Positions 1 to 7,769 of a stretch of DNA of 64,000 bases are shown piece after piece. Position 1 is the first letter of the stretch. Each line of letters begins with the position of its first letter. Source of the stretch: Clostridiales bacterium UBA1316. GTDB lineage: Bacteria; Bacillota; Clostridia; Oscillospirales; Oscillospiraceae. The notes beneath the pieces are model-generated. The model saw nothing but the letters and a program-made list of their open reading frames with translations, ran no database searches and was not told where the DNA came from. A program made the position numbers and the translations under genes. The DNA is taken from the NCBI GenBank assembly GCA_002307055.1, contig DBTM01000060.1:11215-75214 (forward strand), given 5' to 3'.

Positions 1-377
1 TTGACGCCGATGGAGATAACCATAACAAGCGCGCCCCAGAGCGCGCCGGTCATTTCCGCACTCTTGCCGAAGAAAAGCTTTTGCACCGCCTCGTATATAA
101 TCCACGCGCAGGTCACCAAAAGCAGCACCGTTTCAATCAGCGCCGAGAAGCTCTCCATTTTACCATGCCCGTAGTGATGCTGCGCGTCAGCCGGCTTATC
201 GGAAAAGCGCACCGCGAGAAAGGTAATCACTGTCGCCAGAAGGTCAAGAATTGAATGCAATGCTTCGGAGATGATTCCCAAGCTGCCCGTCAGAACGCCG
301 ACGACGACCTTCAGTATTGTCAGGAAGGTTGCGGCAAAGATGGAGCTCAGTGCGGCCTTTTGTTTTTCATTACCCAT
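1..377 (-). CDS. Cation diffusion facilitator metal exporter (3' end outside window)
   Basis: The reading frame starts at ATG 377-375 and runs off the left edge, giving about 125 N-terminal residues. It begins MGNEKQKAALSSIFAATF, followed by hydrophobic helices. The HxxxD pair in ALHSILDLLA is the metal-binding pair of the second transmembrane helix in CDF proteins, and the GHGKMES segment follows as in FieF/CzcD-type exporters. CDF proteins export divalent metals in exchange for protons at the inner membrane. A NiCo riboswitch with its terminator lies directly upstream, so cobalt, nickel or possibly ferrous iron is the likely substrate. The rest of the protein, including the cytoplasmic domain, is not visible. 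Confidence 0.88.
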   Translation of the reverse strand, partial: MGNEKQKAALSSIFAATFLTILKVVVGVLTGSLGIISEALHSILDLLATVITFLAVRFSDKPADAQHHYGHGKMESFSALIETVLLLVTCAWIIYEAVQKLFFGKSAEMTGALWGALVMVISIGV

Positions 378-435
378 AACAGGACACTCCTACAATTAAT
401 TAATCTGTGCTCCGCGAGGGTTTTATGTTAACAAA

Positions 436-478
436 CAAAAAAATACCTGCGGAACATATTACTGTCCCACAGGTATTT
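436..478 (-). terminator. Riboswitch-controlled intrinsic terminator
   Basis: On the minus strand AAATACCTG (478-470) pairs with CAGGTATTT (449-441), extended by GGGAC with GTTCC, and a T-rich tail follows. It overlaps the last helix of the NiCo aptamer, so the two folds exclude each other. Confidence 0.85.
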
Positions 479-536
479 GTTAACCTGCTGCCCAAAGGCC
501 CAGCCCCATGAACAAAATCGTTCATCGCCTGCTCAG
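438..536 (-). promoter_or_regulatory. NiCo (czcD) riboswitch with overlapping terminator
   Basis: Read on the minus strand from 536, the leader contains CTGAGCAGGCGATGAAC, a short hairpin (TGAACGATTTTGTTCA), then GGGGCTGGGC, GGGCAGCAGG and, at 473-462, TGTGGGACAG. These are the conserved segments of the NiCo four-way-junction RNA in the right order. The last aptamer helix (CAGGT...ACCTG) shares its ACCTGTGGGAC strand with a terminator hairpin (arms 478-464 and 455-441) followed by a T-run. Metal binding should stabilise the aptamer and allow read-through into the CDF exporter. I matched the consensus from memory; no covariance search was run. Confidence 0.85.
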
Positions 537-592
537 ATTGTACTGTTGTCGCACTAAATGTGCGTTGAAACGCAGTGCAAAGAGATGCTGTA

Positions 593-622
593 ATGTTATC
601 ATATGGCAATCCGGCTTGTCAA
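593..622 (-). promoter_or_regulatory. Probable promoter of the riboswitch/CDF transcript
   Basis: On the minus strand TTGACA (622-617) is followed after 18 bases by TAACAT (598-593). It lies about 60 bases upstream of the riboswitch aptamer. Confidence 0.5.
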
Positions 623-692
623 TATGCTATTTTTTCAGTTTGCGCAGCGGGATACCCGCTGGATTCATACTGACTTACGGTTACATTGCACC

Positions 693-722
693 AAAAATTT
701 CCCTCTGCGGAGGGGAATTTTT
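693..722 (-). terminator. Terminator of the sigma-factor gene
   Basis: AAAAATTCCCCTC pairs with GAGGGAAATTTTT around a CGCA loop. The run of A and T on both sides makes it usable on either strand. It separates the sigma-factor gene from the riboswitch transcript. Confidence 0.8.
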
Positions 723-786
723 GAGCGAGAGGATAGTTCTGCGGCTGATACGCAACCGCATGAGCTGTCCGAAAAGACCGCTTGCT

Positions 787-2346
787 TTATTTTGCCAATA
801 CTATGTAAGCCGTTGGGATTTCCATTTGACTCGGCGGCGTTAAATAACCGGAATCCAGCATGTTTTTGACTGGCGCTGCGATAGCGGCGTTGAACATTTT
901 AAGCCAGCCCATATTCTGAGCAGTTTCTTTTAAGTATAAAGGTGCGTGCTCAATGAGTATTTCGGTTGCGACATGGGCCATTTCGGTTGTTTTTTCAGCC
1001 ACGAGCGTTGCTATAGGGTCAATGATATCAAGCAGTTTACTAAACTGTGCCTGCGTGAATATGGGAAAATTTGATATTATCCGATCATTTTCTTTTCTGG
1101 CAATGCCATTGATAATGAATCCGGCAATCTCTTCATGATCATTTTCCTTTAAATTATCCATATTGCCTCCGGCGATATCCAGGAGCAGCGCAGCACGGTT
1201 CTGATGATCATGAAAATATAAAACGCGCGGCTGACCGTTAATATGTAAATCATAAAACTTGATCCGATCACCGGCTTTATTGGAAAAGTCTCTGGTCAGC
1301 GCGCCAAGGCTTTCCGGCCCATACAGCTCCTCAGCCCAAATAATCGCCTCATCGCCCCAGACTGTTTTTGGGTATTGAATATTAACGCTTTTGAGGTATT
1401 TAGAAATTGCTTCTGACAGGATGATTACCGCGAGCTGCCAGCGATACAGATTGACGCTCATATCGTTTCCGGAAAATCCAATGCCGCGGATTGCCGCTTC
1501 GTTCTCATCCAAAAACCGGCTGACGCGCTCGGTAACTACCTTTTGGATAGGCAATGTTTTTATGCCGGTTTCAACTGTATATTCTTTGGTGAAGATAACA
1601 AGGTTTGTGGCATATTTACTGCCTGTTTTTATTAAAGCACCGAATTCACTTAAAGCGTTTAAATCCTGCTCAAGATAAGGAACCGCAACACCGATTTGGA
1701 GGCTGATTTCCTGTGCGGTGCATCTTTCGTTGTAACAAGCCATGAGGATGTTCTGTGCAATCATATTTCTCGGACATTGCGGACGCGCTTTATTGGTGAG
1801 GCTGCCCCAAATTGCCAATGTTAATTTCCTGGGATTATAGCATAACTCGCCGTATTCTCTGTCCATATTCATGCCGCCTTTCAGTATTTGTCTTGTTTTG
1901 AACAGCAGGTATTTCACCATGCTTTCTGACAGGTGCTGAGCTTTTGAAATTTCACGAACCGATAAACCGCTAAAATAATAGGCAATTGTGACCTTGCGGT
2001 GATGGTCACTGAGCAGACTCAGCTCGCGGCGGAGCAGCGCCAGGTCGCCGTTCAAGGCAAGCTGGCTATCTAAATCGCTATCGTCAGAGGTGTTATCATC
2101 GAGCTCAAGATGCACTCTTTTCGCACGTTTTCTGTACCAATTTCTGCACACATTTCCGGCGACAGCCCACATAAATCCGTAGAAGGCTTGATCATCACGG
2201 ATATTGCGGTGCAGCTTCAAAATTTCAAGCAGGATATCCTGAGCCAGATCCTCCGCCTCCTCCCGTGTTGCCGTGCGCGCCAGGCAATACGAAAAGACCG
2301 TTTTAGCTGCTTCCGTTATTTTAACGTCTACTGTTTCCTTATTCAA
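787..2346 (-). CDS. ECF-like RNA polymerase sigma factor with long C-terminal extension
   Basis: The start is TTG at 2346-2344, because GGGAGGTG lies seven bases before it; a longer reading from 2439 has no such site. The product is about 519 residues. Residues 5-90 look like sigma region 2 (EDLAQDILLEILKLHRN, then FYGFMWAVAGNVCRNWYRK). Residues 115-175 look like region 4 with a helix-turn-helix (LSVREISKAQHLSESMVKYLL). The remaining 330 or so residues are not a known sigma domain. They include a second helix-turn-helix-like segment (TAQEISLQIGVAVPYLEQDL) and may sense a signal. ECF factors are usually below 200 residues, so this is an extended type. No anti-sigma gene is adjacent. Confidence 0.8.
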   Translation of the reverse strand: MNKETVDVKITEAAKTVFSYCLARTATREEAEDLAQDILLEILKLHRNIRDDQAFYGFMWAVAGNVCRNWYRKRAKRVHLELDDNTSDDSDLDSQLALNGDLALLRRELSLLSDHHRKVTIAYYFSGLSVREISKAQHLSESMVKYLLFKTRQILKGGMNMDREYGELCYNPRKLTLAIWGSLTNKARPQCPRNMIAQNILMACYNERCTAQEISLQIGVAVPYLEQDLNALSEFGALIKTGSKYATNLVIFTKEYTVETGIKTLPIQKVVTERVSRFLDENEAAIRGIGFSGNDMSVNLYRWQLAVIILSEAISKYLKSVNIQYPKTVWGDEAIIWAEELYGPESLGALTRDFSNKAGDRIKFYDLHINGQPRVLYFHDHQNRAALLLDIAGGNMDNLKENDHEEIAGFIINGIARKENDRIISNFPIFTQAQFSKLLDIIDPIATLVAEKTTEMAHVATEILIEHAPLYLKETAQNMGWLKMFNAAIAAPVKNMLDSGYLTPPSQMEIPTAYIVLAK

Positions 2347-2508
2347 AATCTCACCTCCCATCGGCAATTTTAGAAGCTTCTGTCTACTAGTGTCGTGAAT
2401 ATGGATACGGTTAGGGGTATTATACAAGAAATTTGTCAATTTTTATACTTTGTATTAAAAAGCATTAAGTCTGCAATATGCCCTTTATCATGTATTAAGC
2501 TTATAGAA

Positions 2509-2525
2509 TGTCTGCAAATCATATT
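2509..2525. repeat. 17-bp exact repeat, copy 1
   Basis: TGTCTGCAAATCATATT occurs here and again at 16425-16441. Both copies lie upstream of a plus-strand gene, and this one overlaps the -35 box of the flavoprotein promoter. Confidence 0.7.
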
Positions 2526-2552
2526 GTCATATCGAATGTATTCTGTTACGAT
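2524..2552 (+). promoter_or_regulatory. Promoter of the flavoprotein / beta-galactosidase unit
   Basis: TTGTCA (2524-2529), 17 bases, then TACGAT (2547-2552), placed 43 bases before the start codon at 2595. Confidence 0.55.
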
Positions 2553-2594
2553 AACCATAATAATACATAATTTTAAAGAGGGAGCTGTTTATTC

Positions 2595-4220
2595 ATGGCT
2601 AATGATATTAATACAGATGAAATAAAGTTTGAACCTGTGGATCGGTCCTTGTTCGCAGGCGCAGTCAATGACCCCGGGAACATCAGATCGAAGACGCGGT
2701 ACGCGTGGGAGACGCCGCCCGCGCCGATACCGGAAGGGCAAATTGTCGAGACGCTGGAGGCTGATGTTGTTATCATCGGGGCCGGTATCGCGGGGCTTGC
2801 AGCCGGGACGCGGTGCGGTGAGCTGGGTATGCGCGTCATTGTGGTCGACAAATACAACGGGCTCGTCGCGCACGGGGCGCACATCGCCTGCCTTGACTCG
2901 CCGGTGATGCGCAAGCTGGGCGTCAAGATCGACAAGGAGGAGTTCGCGCGCCGGTGGATGCACACCAGCGGCAGCCGCGTCAATGAGGATTTATTGTGGC
3001 TGTATATCAACAAGGGCGAGGAAGCCGTGCAGTGGCTTTTGGATCTGGCCAAGGGCGAATGCGAGCTGCATCTGTACGGCGGGCAATATAAGGGGCCGGA
3101 ATTCACCGAATACGCCGCGACACACTACTTCGAAAAAAAGGAAGGCAGCCATTATAAGTGGTTCGGCGCTTTTTTGTTCTGCGAAATTCTGCAGGAGACA
3201 ATCCTCGCGAGCGGTAATCAAATTATACGGAAAACACGGGCCGAGCAGCTTGAGAAAACGGACGGCCGTGTCACCGCTTTTATCGCCAAGGGCGAGGACG
3301 GGCAATACCGCCGTTATAAGGGCAATAAAGCTGTTATTCTAGCCACAGGCGATATCGGCGGCGATCCGGAGATGCTGGCTAAATATTGCCCGCTCGGCCT
3401 CCGACCGAAAAAGAACGGCTATTTCCCCGCCGGGATCAATTCCGGCGACGGGCATAAGATGGCACTGTGGGCTGGCGCACGAATGGAGGACGCCAGCTGG
3501 GCACTGTCGCTGCATCTGATTTCATATGCGATGTACAGCTTCTTCTTTCTGCATGTCAACCGGCGGGGGCAGCGCTTTATGAATGAGGATACCTGGAGCC
3601 AGGCTAAAGCCATCCGCATCCTCATGCAGCCGCAGTGGGGCGACGGCGACTGGGCGTGGTCTGTCTTTGACAGCAAGTGGTTTGAGGATGTCGGCGCGCG
3701 TATTAAGCTGGCCGGAGGGCAGTTCTGCGAACCGCTGATGGCTGAATACGGACAGCCCTGGGATGATAAAAACGGCGTCAAGGAAGCCATTGATGCCTAT
3801 ATCAAGAAGGGTGCCTGCCTCGTCGCGGACACGCTGGAGAAGCTGGCTGAAAAGATGGAGGTTCCGGCGGATACTTTTACCGCAACGGTAGGACGCTATA
3901 ATAAAATGTACGATCAGGGCCGGGACGACGACTACGGCAAGCGCAGCGAAATGCTCACAAGTATCGACAAGCCGCCTTATTACGCGCTGAAGTTCGGCCC
4001 AGCAATCCTCAATGTCTTCGGCGGCGCGCTTACCGACACGAAAATGCGTGTTATGGATAATGATTTGCACCCGATTCCAGGTCTTTATGCCGTCGGCAAC
4101 GTCGCGGGGGGCCTGCACGGCGTCGACTATCCGCTTCTGCTCAACGGCAACAGCCATTCTCGCGCGCTCATCTGGGCCAGAGAAGCGGCAGCGGATATCG
4201 CGGGGAGCAGCGCGGAATAA
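2595..4220 (+). CDS. FAD-dependent oxidoreductase, fumarate reductase/ketosteroid dehydrogenase superfamily
   Basis: A 541-residue soluble flavoprotein. The dinucleotide-binding motif VVIIGAGIAGLAAG is at residues 58-71, followed by an acidic end of the second strand (VIVVDKYNG). LHVNRRGQRFMNED in the middle and GNVAGGLHGVDYPLLLNGNS near the end match the FAD-binding family 2 fold. No haem motif, signal peptide or FMN-binding domain is present, so it is not a flavocytochrome c. It probably reduces or dehydrogenates a small organic substrate that the sequence does not identify. GAGGGAG precedes the ATG by ten bases. The GH42 gene follows 66 bases downstream without a terminator, so the two are likely co-transcribed. 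Confidence 0.88.
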   Translation: MANDINTDEIKFEPVDRSLFAGAVNDPGNIRSKTRYAWETPPAPIPEGQIVETLEADVVIIGAGIAGLAAGTRCGELGMRVIVVDKYNGLVAHGAHIACLDSPVMRKLGVKIDKEEFARRWMHTSGSRVNEDLLWLYINKGEEAVQWLLDLAKGECELHLYGGQYKGPEFTEYAATHYFEKKEGSHYKWFGAFLFCEILQETILASGNQIIRKTRAEQLEKTDGRVTAFIAKGEDGQYRRYKGNKAVILATGDIGGDPEMLAKYCPLGLRPKKNGYFPAGINSGDGHKMALWAGARMEDASWALSLHLISYAMYSFFFLHVNRRGQRFMNEDTWSQAKAIRILMQPQWGDGDWAWSVFDSKWFEDVGARIKLAGGQFCEPLMAEYGQPWDDKNGVKEAIDAYIKKGACLVADTLEKLAEKMEVPADTFTATVGRYNKMYDQGRDDDYGKRSEMLTSIDKPPYYALKFGPAILNVFGGALTDTKMRVMDNDLHPIPGLYAVGNVAGGLHGVDYPLLLNGNSHSRALIWAREAAADIAGSSAE

Positions 4221-4286
4221 ATGATGTATCGCCGCAGGCGATATGATGTGCCCGAGGGACATGAATTTAGTAAGGGGTGTTCGCAA

Positions 4287-6353
4287 ATGGCTGATAAATA
4301 CCCGCCGATCAGCGGAAAATGTCCGCATTTCCTGCATGGAGGAGATTATAATCCGGACCAGTGGATTGAAACACCGGAGATTTGGGATGAGGATATGCGT
4401 TTGATGAGACTCTCCGGCTGCAACGCCATGTCCATCGGCATCTTCTCCTGGTCGAATCTGGAGCCTGAGGAGGGCCGGTTTGAATTCGGCTGGTTGGATA
4501 CAATTATGGACAAGCTGGCTCAAAACGGGGGCTATACCGTGCTGGCAACACCAAGCGGCGCAAGGCCTGCCTGGCTGTCGGCAAAATATCCGGAGGTTTT
4601 ATGCGTTGGGCCGAACCGAGTGCGGAATCTGCACGGGCAGCGGCATAACCATTGCTTTACTTCACCTGTCTACAGGGAGAAGACAGCTGCGATTAACCGA
4701 AGACTGGCTGAGCGGTATAAAGACCATCCGGCGCTGATTGTGTGGCATATTTCTAACGAATACGGTGGCGAATGCCATTGCCCGCTTTGTCAGGAAGCTT
4801 TCAGAGAATGGCTCAAGCGGAAATATAACAATGATCTTGATAAACTCAATCATGCCTGGTGGACAGGCTTCTGGAGCCATCGGTTTACCGATTGGCCGCA
4901 AATCGAATCACCCGCACCGCACGGTGAATCCTCCCTGCATGGGCTTAATTTGGACTGGAAGCGCTTTGTTACATACCAGACAATTGACTTTTATAAAAAT
5001 GAAATCGCACCGCTTCGGGAACTGACACCCGGAATCCCGGTCACAACCAACTTTATGGGGACTTATACCGGTTTGGACTACTGGAAGTTTGCCGAGGAGC
5101 TGGACGTCGTCTCATGGGACAACTACCCCGGCTGGCACACAGACGCGGAAACCACCGGGGAACTGGCGTCGAAAATCGCATTCATCCATGATCTCAACCG
5201 TTCCCTTAAGCACGGAAAACCCTTTATGCTGATGGAAAGCACGCCAAGCCTCGTGAACTGGCAGCCAGTCAATAAGCTCAAGAGGCCGGGGATGCATATG
5301 TTATCCTCCCTTCAAGCCGTTGCCCACGGCTCCGATACGGTGCAGTATTTCCAGTGGCGCAAAAGCCGGGGCTCATCAGAGAAGCTGCACGGCGCAGTCG
5401 TTGACCACTGCGGCCATGAAAACACCCGTGTATTCCGGGATGTGACTGAGGTCGGCGCTGTCCTGAAAAAGCTGGATTGTGTACTTGGCACAACGGTTAA
5501 GCCGGATATCGCCGTCATTTACGACTGGGAAAACCGCTGGGCCATCGATGACGCGCAGGCTTTAAGACGCGATAAAAAAGATTATCAAAAAACCTGCGAA
5601 AATCATTACCGTGCTTTCTGGAAGTCCGGCATACCGGTTGATATCATCAATATGGACTGTGATTTCACCGGTTATAAGCTTTTGATTGCGCCGATGCTCT
5701 ACATGGTCCGCCCCGGCGTGGCCGAACGGATTGAAGCGTTCGTGAAACGCGGCGGCGTTTTTGTCACAACCTATTTCAGCGGCTATGCCGACGAAAATGA
5801 CCTCTGCTTCCTCGGCGGCTTCCCCGGCCCGCTCCGCAAGGTTACCGGTATCTGGGCGGAGGAAATTGATTCTCTATACGATCAGGACAGCAATGCGCTC
5901 GTTCTTGCTCCGGATATCAGAACCAGCCTACGCGGTGAATACGCACTTCACACCTTCTGCGAGCTTATCCACGCCGAAACAGCCGAGATTCTTGCAGCCT
6001 ATAAGAACGACTTCTACGCGGGCAGCCCGGCCCTGACCGTCAACAGCTTCGGCCTCGGTAAGGCGTATTACATCGCGGCGAGAACTGAAAACCGGTTTTT
6101 AGAGGATTTTTATCAGAGCTTAATTACCGAACTCAGCTTACTTAGGGCCTTGGATTGCACTTTGCCCGAGAGCGTCACAGCCCAACTGCGCACCGACGGA
6201 GAACGAAAATATATCTTTCTGATGAATTTCAGCGAAGAGGCTAAAATGGTTGATTTAAAAAGTAAGGTGTTTAAAGATATCGTGACAGGTGAGCTGCTTC
6301 AACAGCAAATCACACTCCGGCCATACGATGTCAGAGTTTTGGAAGAACCATAG
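4287..6353 (+). CDS. GH42 family beta-galactosidase
   Basis: The start at 4287 is preferred over an in-frame ATG at 4221 because AAGGGGTG lies just before it, which gives 688 residues. HGGDYNPDQW at residues 17-26 is the family signature. The acid/base glutamate is E158 in HISNEYGGEC, and the nucleophile is the glutamate of LMESTPS. The Cys-rich CHCPLCQ loop after the acid/base is the metal-binding loop of many GH42 enzymes. There is no signal peptide, so it should act on imported beta-galactosides in the cytoplasm. It is co-directional with the flavoprotein upstream; no sugar transporter is adjacent. Confidence 0.93.
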   Translation: MADKYPPISGKCPHFLHGGDYNPDQWIETPEIWDEDMRLMRLSGCNAMSIGIFSWSNLEPEEGRFEFGWLDTIMDKLAQNGGYTVLATPSGARPAWLSAKYPEVLCVGPNRVRNLHGQRHNHCFTSPVYREKTAAINRRLAERYKDHPALIVWHISNEYGGECHCPLCQEAFREWLKRKYNNDLDKLNHAWWTGFWSHRFTDWPQIESPAPHGESSLHGLNLDWKRFVTYQTIDFYKNEIAPLRELTPGIPVTTNFMGTYTGLDYWKFAEELDVVSWDNYPGWHTDAETTGELASKIAFIHDLNRSLKHGKPFMLMESTPSLVNWQPVNKLKRPGMHMLSSLQAVAHGSDTVQYFQWRKSRGSSEKLHGAVVDHCGHENTRVFRDVTEVGAVLKKLDCVLGTTVKPDIAVIYDWENRWAIDDAQALRRDKKDYQKTCENHYRAFWKSGIPVDIINMDCDFTGYKLLIAPMLYMVRPGVAERIEAFVKRGGVFVTTYFSGYADENDLCFLGGFPGPLRKVTGIWAEEIDSLYDQDSNALVLAPDIRTSLRGEYALHTFCELIHAETAEILAAYKNDFYAGSPALTVNSFGLGKAYYIAARTENRFLEDFYQSLITELSLLRALDCTLPESVTAQLRTDGERKYIFLMNFSEEAKMVDLKSKVFKDIVTGELLQQQITLRPYDVRVLEEP

Positions 6354-6421
6354 TGTAACGGCTATCGACGGCTGTGCCATCCAGTTCTGCGAGATGGGCC
6401 GAACGGAAAATTAAGTATATG

Positions 6422-6460
6422 AGCCCCGGCTGAAAGAACAAAATTTTTTCAGCTGGGGCT
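6422..6460 (+). terminator. Hairpin after the beta-galactosidase
   Basis: AGCCCCGGCTGAAA pairs with TTTCAGCTGGGGCT with one mismatch. No strong T-run follows, so termination efficiency is uncertain. Confidence 0.5.
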
Positions 6461-6565
6461 AACTTCGTTGACATGCAGTTATTTCATATGATACTGTAAA
6501 TACAATTTATTCATTTATTACCCTTTTTAGTTATTTTCAGACATAATTATACGAAAGGCACGGTG

Positions 6566-7300
6566 ATGACATTGCGTAAATGGGATGTTACTTTTAGTAA
6601 TTACACGCACAGCATCATATTTAAAGGCACCACAATATCAGGTAAAGCAAAAATTGAGGTTGACGGTACCGAAACGGAATATGCACCGGTTCTCGTCAAG
6701 CATGTTGGCATTTTCTATCGAATGATGGTTGACGGCAGCGAATTTTTATTGAAGCTGGATTTGCGTTACAGAGTGAGCAACCTGAGCCGCAATGGCATTG
6801 ATACTGACACTGGGCTGCCGCTGGACGAAACCATCCTTGAAGCCTACCGCACAGCCCAAAAGTCCCCGCAATCGCCGGATTTCCTATTGAACAAGGACAA
6901 ATTGGTCACAGGCACCATCGGCATATTTGTTATTCTAACAATTTTCAATCTGCTCATGACGCTGGCAGGTACCGGTTATTACTTTCCGTTCAGCGCCATC
7001 GTTCCGCAGGTTTTGCTGAGTTATGGCTTGTCCTTGTCATCTTCGCTTTTTTTATCTATCATCCTCATTATCACCGCGTTTATTTGTGCCGGGGTATATT
7101 TCCTGCTGCTGACCCTTTCCGTAAAGTATACCTGGCCTATTTTTGTTACACTGATTCTCATGATTCTTGATACAATAGCCTTGGCGGCTTATATCATTGT
7201 TAATATTAACACAGGCATAACCGGCAGCATTATAGTGAACGTTGTCATCCACGGCCTCGTTTTGTGGTCGGTACTTGATCTCATCATAACCCTTCGCTAA
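6566..7300 (+). CDS. Membrane protein of unknown function
   Basis: I do not recognise this family. The 244-residue product has an N-terminal soluble part of about 110 residues and then four predicted transmembrane helices, roughly residues 112-138, 150-178, 185-208 and 213-240. The N-terminal part is rich in beta-strand-like alternation. AAAGG lies seven bases before ATG 6566; a GTG at 6563 directly before it is less well spaced. It stands alone between the GH42 hairpin and the leuS T-box. Confidence 0.7.
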   Translation: MTLRKWDVTFSNYTHSIIFKGTTISGKAKIEVDGTETEYAPVLVKHVGIFYRMMVDGSEFLLKLDLRYRVSNLSRNGIDTDTGLPLDETILEAYRTAQKSPQSPDFLLNKDKLVTGTIGIFVILTIFNLLMTLAGTGYYFPFSAIVPQVLLSYGLSLSSSLFLSIILIITAFICAGVYFLLLTLSVKYTWPIFVTLILMILDTIALAAYIIVNINTGITGSIIVNVVIHGLVLWSVLDLIITLR

Positions 7301-7359
7301 ACCGATGCGGAAGTCCCAGCCCCCGATAAGCTGCCCAGTTGGAATGGATAATTAGTCTA

Positions 7360-7387
7360 TTGCAAATTGATATTAATTGGATATAAT
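7360..7387 (+). promoter_or_regulatory. leuS promoter
   Basis: TTGCAA (7360-7365), 16 bases, then TATAAT (7382-7387). The T-box leader begins a few bases further on. Confidence 0.7.
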
Positions 7388-7407
7388 ATGACAATAAAGA
7401 CTGTGAC

Positions 7408-7668
7408 GGAGAAATTAGGTATTGCGCGAACGATACAGTGAACTGAGGATAGTGCGAACTCAGCATTAGTAGCGTTTTACCGAAACTCACTCCTGAGTCT
7501 CATATCGAAAGGGCTTGCGCTTGAGTAGGTTATGACGGCACCCTACCGTGATCCGGGGACGCATATAGTTGTATGGCGTAAAAGGGTGGTACAGCGAAAG
7601 TATAACTTTCGTCCCGTGCGTAACGTTGGTGCTTATTGCATTGCGTAAAACGGGGCGGAAGTTTTTTT
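7408..7668 (+). promoter_or_regulatory. T-box riboswitch, leucine specific
   Basis: The T-box core AGGGTGGTACAGCG is at 7583-7596. The UGGU in it would pair with a tRNA ending ACCA, as in tRNA-Leu. A stem I with apical helix CTGAG...CTCAG spans about 7408-7495, and its base pairs GGAG with CTCC. The bulge just before that closing strand holds CTC at 7486-7488, the likely specifier codon. A stem II (GTAGG...CCTAC) and stem III (ACGCATA...TGTATGGCGT) follow. Uncharged tRNA-Leu(GAG) should promote read-through into leuS. The specifier assignment is by hand-folding. Confidence 0.9.
7604..7668 (+). terminator. T-box regulated terminator
   Basis: AACTTTCGTCCCGT (7604-7617) pairs with ACGGGGCGGAAGTT (7649-7662), including G-U pairs, followed by seven T. 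The 5' arm overlaps the antiterminator strand after the T-box core. Confidence 0.88.
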
Positions 7669-7769
7669 GCCCCATAAAACGAGTATGGGGGTGATCAGGC
7701 TATGGTCGTAGCCAGTGTCCTTTGGAGACATCCGTTTCATTAATATTTGAAAAGGAGTATCCATATAAA

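Noticed and set aside
508..869. Open frames on the plus strand
   Set aside because: They overlap the NiCo riboswitch, its promoter and the sigma-factor terminator and have no protein features.
2395..2450. TTGACA close to TATAAT upstream of the sigma-factor gene on the minus strand
   Set aside because: Only nine bases separate them, too few for a sigma-A promoter; the TATAAT may still work with another upstream element.
3522..4523. 333-residue open frame on the minus strand
   Set aside because: It lies opposite the flavoprotein and GH42 genes, which have full family motifs. It has no ribosome site and no recognisable motif.
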